Origin: Phoronis australis
Lineage: Eukaryota > Phoronida > Phoronidae
Length of the DNA stretch: 64,000 nucleotides
Assembly (NCBI GenBank): GCA_002633005.1
Contig: NMRA01000867.1
Location: forward strand, 48,842 to 112,841
Reading direction: 5' to 3'
Positions 38,701-48,546 of the stretch are shown piece after piece. The notes under the pieces were generated by a model. It saw nothing but the letters and a program-made list of their open reading frames with translations. It did not search any database and had not been told where the DNA came from. Position 1 is the first letter of the stretch. Each line of letters begins with the position of its first letter. A program made the translations under genes and the position numbers.

Positions 38701-39939
38701 GAATTGTGCACTCATGCAGATCCATGACCTTCAAAATATTTATTTTTAAAATAACTTATAACAGAAGATAATGGATGGGTATTTTTGAGAAACACTTACT
38801 GGAAGGTTATTAATGATATTAAGTAAAGCATTAAGAACTGAATCTTTTGCAAATTATTAATACAACGAGGAGTGTGTACAAGATGTCGTTGCCTAGTGTA
38901 ATGTTCATGAACAGACACAGGGGTTATTAAATTGAACGTGTCAAAAAATGAAGGTAGATAACTATGAACGTATTTATAGAAAAAATTGATAATATAGCAA
39001 CAGCATACAAGTCCTTTATTTTGAGTTTCTGTGTAGTCCTAAATATAGGATCTGTATGGGCATTAAAACAACTAGAAGTAATACGAATAACCTTTTCCTG
39101 TAGTTTAAATATTCTATGATATTCATACCCCATAGCAAAATGCCTTCATTATAATAAGGAAGATAAGGCCGTTTTATAAAGTTTTCCAAAATTTGAATGG
39201 CAAGAAATTTCAATGTTATAAAGAACACCACAGAATCTGCTTATCTTTCTCAACACATTGTTTATGAGTGGAGTGCATAACAGGTTTTCTTTGATGGTTA
39301 CAACTAGTAAATTGAATGAACTAACACTTTCAATTTCCAAGTATTAAACTTCAAATGAAAATCATCAACATATTTTGGGAGTTTATGAAGAACCATGTAT
39401 GTTGTTTTCGTTGCGTTTAAAACCAGTCCATTTACATTTAATCAAGACTGAAGGGACGTAATTTTTGGTGTTGCAATGAAGAACTGACGTTTCGTTATTC
39501 CTTAAATTTCAGGTCAGCATGGTGACCTTCCTGAAATTTCATGATTTTTTCCGAACCCAAAGATAACTTCTAAACCGGTTAAGGTACAAAATATAACCAA
39601 TTTTACGGTATGCGGCCTAGATCAAAACCATCTCCTTAGAGAAATCACGGATCTAATGCCTCTTTAAAAGGCAAAACAACGGGCTCCAACCAGTCAAAAC
39701 GCAAACTAAATCTGTGGTTTTCAAATATAGCGCTGGATGTACGGTACTTTTTTACAGGTGATGACGTGCGTGACTCCAACTTAATATCGACAGAGACTGG
39801 TGAAAAGAGGCTGAATCGAAGACGTAATGGAAATTCAACAAGTGTCATTTTTGCATCAGATGCATCACCAGAAAGTAGCAACAATAGGCCTGAGAAAATC
39901 CCAATGCTTGATGAAAACAGTTATGACACTAGCGTGTAG
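26761..39939 (+). CDS. SLC16 (monocarboxylate transporter family) 12-TM transporter, copy B
   Basis: Six exons are 26761-26992, 28908-29506, 32210-32576, 33273-33379, 35243-35306 and 39758-39939. Their lengths (232, 599, 367, 107, 64, 182) equal those of copy A exactly, again giving 516 aa with no stop. DGGYGW, YFRKRLGVVNGIVTAG and the TM8 GVGRLGSGK arginine are kept. Differences from copy A are few in the membrane spans and gather in the TM6-TM7 cytoplasmic loop (for example RRNRDTQPGTPHKEPLNVRV against GRDRATQPGKRPTEPLSLRR) and in the C-terminal tail (DENSYDTSV against GATNNDSSV). Introns are larger than in copy A (intron 2 is 2.7 kb, intron 5 is 4.45 kb) because transposons entered. Two open copies with equal exon lengths point to purifying selection on both after the duplication. 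The substrate is unknown. Confidence 0.9.
27637..28150 (+). repeat. Intronic minisatellite, period about 150 bp, about four copies
   Basis: Copies at about 27640, 27760, 27915 and 28078 share AATGCTCTTC, CGTAGCTCC and TTTCAAAGGGAATTT in intron 1 of SLC16 copy B. A weaker partial copy may begin at 28226. Copy A has three units in the same intron. Confidence 0.75.
29870..31754 (-). mobile_element. TTAA-flanked inverted-repeat DNA transposon A (intron 2 of SLC16 copy B)
   Basis: The element is bounded by TTAA at 29870-29873 and 31751-31754. The left end reads AGGAGAATGCCACCC, and the right end is its complement GGGTGGCATTCTGCT, so the terminal repeats match. A TTAA target duplication is used by piggyBac and Kolobok superfamilies. 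The paralogous intron of copy A lacks it. Its sequence aligns in inverse orientation with element B at 36242-37703. Element A has about 500 bp more in the middle (about 30860-31370), where a decayed coding remnant lies. Confidence 0.8.
31042..31185 (+). pseudogene. Remnant resembling the zinc-binding P2X7 C-terminal (ballast-like) domain
   Basis: The plus strand reads TDASICCQEIPQVKRILGEA, then QMCLTDHPDFAPHL, before a stop at about 31183. The order CCQEIP.. followed by C-L-T-D-H-P-x-F is typical of the P2X7 intracellular-like domain. That domain also occurs without the channel in many invertebrate proteins. Upstream and downstream frames are broken. It lies only in the longer of the two TTAA elements, so it may be cargo or part of the autonomous element's protein. 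This is a short match made by eye. Confidence 0.5.
33380..35242. other. Intron 4 of SLC16 copy B
   Basis: The 3' part (34740-35240) matches copy A. The middle holds the repeat of about 300 bp described at 34080-34600. Otherwise nothing was recognised. Confidence 0.5.
34080..34600 (+). repeat. Two-copy tandem repeat of about 300 bp in intron 4 of SLC16 copy B
   Basis: The copies at about 34095-34330 and 34392-34590 share TGTGGTACCTCGA, CCAGAGGACAATTTGTCTGT, TCATTCGGTGTTCATTGCG and a TCGAAT..CTAGCTCA tail. The short frames in each copy look alike because of the repeat and are not genes. It is absent from copy A. Confidence 0.75.
36242..37703 (+). mobile_element. TTAA-flanked inverted-repeat DNA transposon B (intron 5 of SLC16 copy B)
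   Basis: It starts with TTAA then AGGAGAATGCCACCC and ends GGTGTCATTCTCCTTCAA, where the last TTAA is altered. Both ends and most of the interior match element A in opposite orientation, but the middle part with the P2X7-like remnant is missing. It is best read as an internally deleted derivative. No intact frame is present. Confidence 0.8.
37704..38929. other. Part of intron 5 of SLC16 copy B, unrecognised
   Basis: This sequence has no counterpart in unit 1, where intron 5 is only 1.26 kb. Minus-strand frames at 38141-38575 show no family motif. It was probably brought in by transposons, but no ends were seen. Confidence 0.35.
38930..39335 (-). mobile_element. Degraded LINE fragment (CR1/Rex-like reverse-transcriptase C-terminus)
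   Basis: On the minus strand, successive frames read NLLVVTIKENLLCTPLINNV then LRKISRFCGVLYNI, PYLPYYNEGILLWG and EKVIRITSSCFNAHTDPIF. This follows the order FLGVxIDENLxW..HI..V..KISR..G.LY, YPYL.YC...WG, LQK+.IR.I...... H..P.F, which is the tail of a non-LTR reverse transcriptase. Several frameshifts show it is dead. It is present only in unit 2. Confidence 0.75.
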
Positions 39940-40015
39940 AAACATGTCTAATCAATTTGAAGAAAGGTGAATGTTGCACCACTCGATTTGCACCGTCCGA
40001 GTGCATACAGGCAAA

Positions 40016-42343
40016 TCACAATCAAGGTCCATATTCGGTGGCCACTTTTGTTGAAAAATGAAGGTTGTCATATAACTTTAAAAGCTGGGTTATTTTAAAG
40101 TACCATCATTCCAGGTTTGTAATCTAAAATATTTTTGCACAAGAACCACCGAATAAAATTTTATGGCCTAATGCATCACAGTTGTACAAAAGGGTACGTA
40201 TACTACAACTTGTGGTCACAGTCAACTTCTACCATGCAAAAATTCATAAGGTAGCTGTTAATTTAACAAGTTCTTGATCAAATTGAAGAAGTATCACATA
40301 CTAAAGTAAGAAAAGTTATTACCATGCTGATCAAGTTGTTCTAGATTGTGATACATTGCTTATCTTAACACAGTATAATGAGAACTTCCTCTCTTGCAAT
40401 ATGATTCTTATAAAAAGAAAACGACAAGTAACTACTTTTTTCAAAAGCTTTATTGGTACTATTTGCTTAGTTTTCTGAATCTGTCAATACATTCACCAGT
40501 TGGTTAAAATAGTTAAAGCAATGCTAGGCCCAGTGTTCCACTTGTAAACAGTAAAGATGGTACTGGTTGGGGGGTACGTACACTACGCGCAGTCACTCAA
40601 CTTCAAATTTTGACTAAGTTACAAATGCATGGGATGGTCTCGAGTTTTGTGCTGCCTCTACTTGTTGGTTTGTTGCAAGTTGTCTTGAGAGACAGAAAAC
40701 CTGCCTCTGCAACATCAGTTGTCACATGAGGTGTCTTCTAGGATGTTAAGTACTGGCCAAGTCCTATGTGGCATTTTATTGTCCAAAAATTTGATAATGC
40801 CCATTGTTTTTTGTCAGACTGGATTCATTTTGGAAATATCAGTATTGTTCATAAGAACAGCAGTATGTAAACATACTTATGGGCAATACTTTATAGCATA
40901 GAGATTAAGGTAAGTACACTACATAGGGGTACGTACACTACATTTCAATGATTTGTCAGGTTTATAAATAATACTTGGAATCTAATGAGAGTTAGTTCAT
41001 TTACCAAATCTATTCAAAGAGAACAACTAAAAAGTACAGCATACATGTGCATATCTGTCTGTCATTTTTTTGAAAACAGGCACATGTTAAAATATAGGGG
41101 TACGTACACTACACAAATGCTAATATTTCACTCAAAACAAATGTATTTGAATTAACACCCTTTTAACCTAGCATTTTAATGAAGGAAACTGTCTGTGACA
41201 AATGTTGTTTAATTACCGTGTAATATTTTTGTTTCATGGTATTTGTTCACATGGGGGTACGTACACTACATTTCAATGACATGTCAGGTTTGTAACTAAA
41301 TACTAAGAATCTACTGAGAGTTAGTTGATTTACTAAATCAATTCAAAGAGAAAAAATACAAAGCCCAGCATTCATGTGCATATCTGCCGTACTTTGAAGA
41401 TAGACACAAATTAAAATATAGGGGTACGTACACTACGCAAATGCTAATATTTCACTCAAAACAAATGTAATTGTAATAAACACCGTTTTAACCTAACATT
41501 TTTGAGGAAGAAAACTGTCTACGACCAGTGTTGCTCACTTACCAAGTGATATTTTAATTTCATGGCATTTGTAAATATGGGGGTACTTACACTACAAGGG
41601 GGGTACGTACACTACATCACTGTTTCTGCATCACATGGTAACATAATGTTGTATGGCCATTTATTTTTCTTTGATTATAATAAGCACCACGTTGTTATTT
41701 AAAAGGCAATAATTTCATTTGCAGTGCTCATTTGTGTTACTGAATTTCACATGGGGGTACGTACACTATATTTTGTTAGCCTTTTTGGCCCATTTTCAAC
41801 ATAGCAGAACCCAGTCAATATCCAAGCTTTTGGATTATTTAGATATTGAATAATTTCCTGTGTTGCCTAGACTAACATATTCTGCAGTTCTTTTTGTGAC
41901 AGAGTTTGAACTTTAGTTTTTAACCTTCATTACAGTAGATGAGGGTTAGAAACACAGAATTTACAAATTTCGTAACGAGTGCCTGTTTTATGATGAACCC
42001 TACCATTTCTCAATGATTGAGCACAACTTCATCTAAGTGATTCTAAAAGTGACTCAAATTATTCCCAGTCATATCTAAGCAATTGCTTACTTGATAAAAT
42101 AAATTTCTTTTCTACTGTTGACAATTGAAAATTGTATTTTTTAAGTTGGCTAAAAATGCATGAAATTCATAGAAAAAACATGCATAAATTTCTCAAACAT
42201 TGTCCGATTTTGATGATTCTTTTTTTAATTTGCACAACTAAATAACTCTTTGCATATGAGATTCAGTTGGCATTTGGTAAGTGGCCAAAAAATTATTTTA
42301 GACAGTAACACAGTCAACTCTCGAATATGGACCTTGATTGTGA
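40016..42343. mobile_element. 2.3-kb inverted-repeat insertion between the converging genes of unit 2
   Basis: The two ends are a perfect 22-bp inverted repeat: 40016-40037 begins TCACAATCAAGG and 42322-42343 ends CCTTGATTGTGA. In unit 1 the flanking sequences are joined at about 19680-19700, so this is an insertion in unit 2. No target duplication was recognised. No frame over 65 codons is convincing. The interior holds the recurring 16-mer described at 40571-41769. The true termini may extend a few bases beyond the perfect repeat. Confidence 0.7.
40571..41769 (+). repeat. Recurring 16-mer GGGGTACGTACACTAC in a repeat of about 328 bp
   Basis: The 16-mer, or a one-base variant, starts at 40571, 40926, 41097, 41254, 41421, 41580, 41600 and 41754, with a weaker form at 40191. 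Spacings alternate at about 157-171 bp, and sequence between copies shows a two-part unit of about 328 bp (TTTCAATGA..GTCAGGTTT, then CAAATGCTAATATTTCACTC). The 16-mer is better conserved than the rest of the unit. Its core TACGTA is self-complementary. Confidence 0.85.
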
Positions 42344-44634
42344 GTTAGCCGATATCTTTCGTTTTCCAGCAACAATAAGGTCAAGTTCAATTCCAAAGCT
42401 TTTTGCCGTCACGTATATAGAGAATCCTACACTCGTCTCAGGTTTGTGACAAGGCCTAAACGTCTTGGAAAGTTCTTCAAAATCCCGAGGCTTTAGGGTC
42501 TGTTTTCTCACATGATCCGTAAAAACGACCTTTTTCCGAAAAACTCGACGTGTATAAAACTTTCACCACATGACGCAATTTTTGTAAAAACACGCTTGCG
42601 CAAAGTAAATCAGTTACTTTTTTGTTAATAGTTTTATATTGAACTTAGCAATTGTAAATTACATTCAGCTATCGTACCAAATATTCAAGTTAGAATCTAA
42701 TAAATAGTCTTTGAAGTTGTAATATTAAAGCTTTAAAATCGTTTGTAAATAACAGTCAGCAAGGCTTCCCAGCGAGTGAGCACTGAATTGACCTTGAGAC
42801 AGCACAGCTAAACAGTCTCACCGCATTTCTTGAGTTCGGGTTCGTGAACAAACGTGGATCATATGGAATTCGCCGCCGAAGATGGGTCCGTTTAAGAAGT
42901 TGTTTGCATGTCTTTCCGAACGACTGGGAATACGTTCAGTTGCGACACTTGATTTGTCGATCATAATCTTGTCAACTTCATGGAATTCCAGCATTGTTTG
43001 GTTGGCGCGCGTTTGGTTGTTTTAGTGTATTGCAGACGATAAAATGTAAGACGTATCAGGAAGAGATCTCTTCCTGGACGTATGGATTTCTGCTTAGCAC
43101 TACTTTGTGATTCGCCTACGTAAAAATCAAAAAACTACTCGATGTTATTAAGCAGTCGTGTCGTAACACATTCTAGATCGTGTGAGAAATCCATTTCCAG
43201 TACGACGTGAACTTCTCACTTTCCCAGTAAAGACATGTTATGAAAAAGTCTTATAAAACACAATTCTGAAGTCCAGGTAATCGAGCCAATAACAAAAACG
43301 TGAATTGAAAAATCACCCTGTGTGTACCTTGGGGACTGGGTCCCCATGGTGATGTCCTGTGGATCTTTAGCTCGTAGTTTTTTACAAACTTAACGATAGA
43401 GTACAGAGGCATGTGGCTCATTTTAGAGCCGTTGCTTCGCAGTCCTTATGTAGCATCTTTCTAAATTGGTCTGTGCCTGATAGATCTCATCAATAGCTTC
43501 AACAAACGTCTCACTCGTTTGTTGCTAGGACATGCCGTTCTCATGTAAATCGCGATTTCCCGACTCAGCTTTTGTTTTTTATTAACTGATCAATCCACGC
43601 TTTAATCCTGTCAATTGGCCTCTTGTACAAGCTTTTCACTCCCAGTATTTGTCATCACCACTATTTCGACTCGCCGGTGTTTTTCGAGTGTCGCCGTCGT
43701 CATCGACAATGGTTTCACCGTCGTTATCGTCTTCGTTGATGACACGTAGGAGTCAGTGTCGTCGCTTTGCTTGCATACGTCCTCGGTATCGTTGCCTTCG
43801 TCGTAGTCGAATCTGTCAAGTGGCGCTTTCAGTTTCAAGTTATACGCCTTCAGAAATTTGTTTCTGATCCTTAAGGCAGCTTCTAACCAAGATTTTTGAA
43901 TTTACATTTTCACGTTGATTGGCATTTTAATAAGTTTAATTCGAAATACGAAGTTGTTATATTGTAATTAATATACCTTCACCGAAAGGGGTCTGTTTCA
44001 TTAACTTTTCAACGTTTTACACATGCAGCAGTCTAAAGTTCAAAACAAAGATCAGTCGCACGTTTTGGTGTTAGTCCTCGTTTCGACTGTGTGTAACAAA
44101 CGTCATCAACTAAAATGATAAAATCATACCCAGTGGTCCTATCGATATGTTACTTAAGGAAGAAGCGACAGCGAGAGTACAAGGACTTCAGAGAATTGGA
44201 ATCTTTAGTTGAACCAAACCAGCCAACCTTAGAGCTTGGTGTCCAGAGTTAACCAAGATTACAGCAGGCTTTGCAGTAGAAGAAAGCATGGTCATAGCCT
44301 ATTTTGCCGAAGAATCCACAGGATAGCTACCGACTGACAAAACCGTCATCTAGCCTAGACGGAAATGTGCAACTTTCGTCCACAAGTCTTAACGACCTGG
44401 CGTTGAAGTCCTGCCATCTGTTCAGTAACGCTAGGACCTCCATAAAAAGCAAGACTTCGCGAGATTACGTGAGAAAATTGCCGTGTATTTTTAATGAGAG
44501 CACGTGACTTTGACTAGCCTTTAGCTAGTTCCTAGCTAGTCTAGGTCTTATTGTTACTGAACGCATATATCCGTTCTTACATAACTGTGCATGTTCTAAG
44601 AAAAATGGGTTAGGTCTCGACTGTTGCATGGCGT
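42344..44634. other. Spacer between the 40-kb element and the GPCR gene
   Basis: It is collinear with about 19700-21072 of unit 1, with extra sequence at about 42440-43190. It should contain the 3' end of the GPCR transcript. No coding sequence was recognised. Confidence 0.45.
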
Positions 44635-46678
44635 CTAGACCGACGACACCAATTCGTTCATAGACGTTAGATTACCATTCGATCCCAAGCTTTCTTGAGT
44701 GGGCCCGCGGTCATTGTCGTCTGCTTTCTTAGTCGAGCACCTGCATTTCTGTTTGAGAAGGCGAAAAACTTTCTTCGAAAAAACAAATGCCAAGCAAATA
44801 AAAACGCCTTGAAGGCTATTAAACAGTATAAACATGTTCCAGAGATCACTGGACTCCGTCATAGAAGCGAAATAACCCAGAAGCCAAGTGATGCCCATTA
44901 TAATGGACAGTTTGGCATACAACAGCACTCGAAGCTCGTCTCCCTTCTTCCTCTCCACTTGGCCGGTGAGAATGCTTTTACAGATAACCCGAACTGTGAA
45001 GACAAAAAATACCAAGTTGACAAATAGAACAAATGCGGCAGGCAAAGTGAAAAACGCCAACAATCCATCCCGGTTTGTTATAAAGCAAAAACCGTCTCCG
45101 TACGCTGGTTTTATGACAGATCCGGGGATGTTGTCAAACACAACACTGACAGTTATACAAACTAGAGGTCCTGACCAAGCATACAGATTATACCGAATGA
45201 AACGTTTGGTATCAAATTCGTCTAAAGCTCTGACGACAAAAATCTTCCATATATCAAAAGACATGACGTTCATCCAAAAGAAAGACGACATAAAGAAGTA
45301 GTGAATGGAAACTGCTATAACTTTGCAAAGGATCGTATTCTCTGTGCGCATTATTCCTGCCAAAAATAGCACGTGGGCGATAAGTAATGATGCCGAGAGA
45401 CACATTAGACTCTTCCCTCGGACACTGCGCAGTTGTGGAAGCAAGGTGTAGACGACGAGTACCGAACCAAGACCGACGACGGATAATATTTGGCTTGCAA
45501 ATGACATGAGACCCTGTGACTCAGTAAATTTCGATCCTGCTGGCGGCTCGTTCGTGGTGAGGTTGGAATCGTTAAATAAATTGCAAACTGACAGAAAATT
45601 TACACCATTTTGGGTCACTTTTGCATATTCTTCTGAAGAGAAGTGATAATTAGATTCACCAATGCTCAATTCAATGGACCCGTTCTTGTGAATGTCAAAC
45701 AAGCGCTCGGGAAGTAATATCCTTTGGCAAGAGAATATATTTCCGTCCGATTCAGTCGAACATTCATCCTCCAACAACCTTGTACCTGGTTGGCAAACGA
45801 AAGTTATACACATGCCGAGTTGTGGTATGTACCTTTGGTTTTGTTTGCACTTGTCTTCTCTTGTCAAGTCAAGAGATCCAATCTTCGTACTGGCTTCTTT
45901 TGGACCCTTATTCATGTCAAATAAAAACGAAAGAGGTACATATTGCAACTTTCCCTCACTGGCCGCAAAGCCCAAGCTTGAGCATCGTGCAGTTATATTC
46001 CTCTCTGTACTGCGACAGGCGTAGCAATACCAATTTCTGTACAAACTCAGTCCGCTGTCGGATCCCACGCGACTTGTGTATGCACCGCAGAGACTCCGGA
46101 TAGTTTCATTAGAAAATCTGTCGTCACAGGACGATATGACATGAGACTCCTGTTTTCGACAGGGAATGGGTTTAGCTACCGTGCTTACAAATTCGTCTAC
46201 TTGGTATGTACTATTTTCTCTGCATTGCCTTACGAAGGTTCCGTTGTTGCTTTTGAACAACCTCGATTTGCAAGAAATTTTTGCAGTGAAAAACGACGTC
46301 TCGTTATCGAAATTGCAAATTGCACAGTAAATATTCTTGAATACAACTGACGATTGGGTGCTGTAAACTGGGATAATTTGTACTATCCAATTGCCTTCTT
46401 GTCGTTGCTTCTTCAGTGGATACTCATTCAGGTGAATCGGTAATGATGTATCTGGTGTGTGCTCACATTTGTCGCGATCTCTCAGTGAGACGTCTGTGTA
46501 GCTCCAGTGACATTTATCTACGTACTCGACGAAGGTTTGATTCAAAAGCTGCCCACAACTCATTTTCTTGTTTAAAAGCCATGGCCTCTTGAAGTCTCTG
46601 ACCACCGTTCCTGGGAAGTGGTCCGCGCAGCAGTCGTTGGTACGGTCACAAATGTCATCACAGTAGCAACTCACACCC
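44635..46678 (-). CDS. Large last exon of a 7TM receptor with a somatomedin-B-type module, Methuselah-like (5' part missing)
   Basis: The exon starts after a TTTTAG acceptor (AG 46680-46679), so the true reading is GVSCYCDDICDRTNDCCADH. Numbered from the Ser-Cys start it is about 679 residues. That opening is the second half of a somatomedin-B domain, and the first half must sit in an upstream exon, which was not found. A Cys-rich extracellular region (about 20-385) with many N-glycosylation sequons follows. Seven spans run from about 391 to 635: TM1 391-412, TM3 from Cys450, TM6 IIMGITWLLGY (591-601) and TM7 FNSLQGVFICLAFVF (618-632). These TM6 and TM7 motifs mark family B2. No GPS cleavage motif precedes TM1, which fits Methuselah-like receptors better than classical adhesion GPCRs. 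The C-tail is Ser/Asn-rich. The ligand is unknown. It converges on SLC16 copy B. Confidence 0.85.
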
Positions 46679-46737
46679 CTAAAAGCAAAACACGAATTAT
46701 TAAATCTTACTGTTATATATGGGTCTTGCTTTCAATA

Positions 46738-46990
46738 GGACCTACAAAGATTACACAGCGACACTCGAATCTCGCTGTATTTACCCACGATGCCGCAATA
46801 TTCGTCAAGAACCATAGCCTCATTGAAGTTCCACGTCTGTGTCGTTGTCTTGTTCTTTACAAGTTTTTCTCGGCTGCATCACTCTATTCGCCCTTCCAAA
46901 GACATCGAGTGTTAAAAAACTTGACAAATAGCCGCGGACGCGATATGTTAAGTTTTCTTTCCGACACCAGTCAAAACAAAAAAGGCGGAG
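46738..46990. repeat. Copy of the dispersed repeat also inserted at 25812-26196
   Basis: It shares CACTCGAATCTCGC, TATTTACCCAC and TTTTTCTCGGCTGCAT-like stretches with 25840-26000, at about 70 percent by eye. It lies just upstream (5') of the last GPCR exon, inside the preceding intron. Confidence 0.55.
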
Positions 46991-48546
46991 AGAGTAGAGA
47001 TAAGGCAAGTTCGTCGGGTTAATTTTGAATCCGGCCAACAGAATACCATAACTCGGACACTTCCCAAAAATATACAGACAATGCAAATGACAATGCATTG
47101 CATTTTGATTTACGTACAAGATTTGTTGTTTAAACTCAAAAACGGGATCAAAAAGGTATTAAGTCATTAAATCAAGGCAAACGCATTGCTCATGGAATCG
47201 ATTGTTGATTTCTGATTTTCATGTTTATTTATCTACAAAAATCGACCGATTGAGAGATGATTTTTTGACAGTTAGAAGCCAATCTTGTAAGCAATGGCGA
47301 TGCTTCACTGAACTTAGTTGCCGGCTGATATTGGGGAAATTGGATCCATCATCAGATCCCCAAATAGCAAAGTACACTAAACGATTTTGTTTATCTAAAA
47401 TAGGTCTCGAGGATATTGATGAATGTCGGACAGCTCTACAAAGAGTCCCAAAATGTTTTCACAAGTCAAATTCTAACGGGGCTCAAATCCCGATAACATT
47501 AATTTTTTACAAACATTAATAATTTCTAAAATATATAAAATGCACTACTGTCACATAATGACAATAAATTGTTTATTGAATTGGGAACTACATTAGTGGT
47601 TTAAATTCACAATACGTACATCGAAAAAGAAGTTAAGTCCTTAAATAAATAAAATTGCTCGTTAACTTGGAAACATTGTCTTGGCACTTTCTTCATGATT
47701 TTAGTTTCCTGTTATGTAGTGTTGCGTAACTGAATCGTTTGCTTGCCGTTCCCGTGCACAGACGGAGCACCTCATGAATAACCATCAACGTTAAAAATAA
47801 GGTGTAACCATTTAGTAGCGTGGGCGGCGCACCATAGGGGGCTGGGGGGGGGCTATAGGATCGAAGGGGGAAGGGGTAGTTTGGTGAAGTCGAATTGGTT
47901 TGTGCCCCCCTCTCCAATAACTTTTGCCTTCCTACGGACCTGCCTTACGGTGCGAATATGCTGTTACCATTTCGTACGGACTTTTTAAAGCGGTCAGGTT
48001 GATGATCTCGTCAAAGACTTTTAAGAAAGAGTTTCGAAAACCCACCATATCAGGGTGGCAAACGTCAAAAATGACGAACAATCACGCGAAACAGAAGCCT
48101 TACCTGCATGCCGTTGCCAGTGGGTGAGAAGTATTTGAATGACACAAGCAAATGTCGTCTGCTCCACATTGCAACATATAATTGCATAAAGCAAAGTTTG
48201 GATACAAGAGACAAAGTACAACTCTTGCAAAACGCCTCATTTGTAAGTATGAGGATACTAGATACTATCAGCACAAGTGACTTTACTCCAGCCCTTCCAG
48301 AAAATCAGATCCCACTGCTTAGAAATCAAGAGTTTCCGAGACATGATCACATTTTAAACTAGATCAGCAGTTATGACACAGGGGACTGTCTGAGTTATCG
48401 CTTCGAATAAGACAGGCAAATGGCTTCAGTGAAGGATTACATTTGCGAAAATCCAAATCTCAAGGGATGACCTATTTAACAGAAGTATGTGTTAATAAAT
48501 ATAAATTGGCACGAGTTTGACGCATTTTGTTACTTAGAAGCCACAT
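46991..48546. other. GPCR upstream intron or flank and right end of unit 2
   Basis: The missing 5' exons of the GPCR (signal peptide and first half of the somatomedin-B domain) should lie here or further right, but none could be recognised. Positions 47950-48540 match 23970-24590. Confidence 0.4.

Larger units (their letters stand above)
24607..48546 (+). repeat. Segmental duplication, unit 2
   Basis: This is the second copy of the block starting at 6266. It keeps the order GIY-YIG fragment, SLC16 gene, GPCR. It is about 5.6 kb longer because of insertions at 25812-26196, 29870-31754, 36242-37703 and 40016-42343 and of longer introns; unit 1 has its own LINE and other private sequence. The right edge is near 48546, where GAAGCCACA is followed by unrelated sequence. 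Confidence 0.85.

Noticed and set aside
40571-41769. CRISPR array
   Set aside because: The 16-mer repeats are spaced 150-170 bp apart with homologous spacers, in a eukaryotic transposon-like insertion.
44695-46350. Plus-strand frames of up to 137 codons opposite the GPCR
   Set aside because: They are antisense shadows of the conserved GPCR exon; the minus-strand frame has clear 7TM motifs.
46674-46674. GTG as the start codon of the GPCR
   Set aside because: A TTTTAG acceptor lies just upstream and the reading begins inside a somatomedin-B domain, so this is an internal exon edge, not a start.
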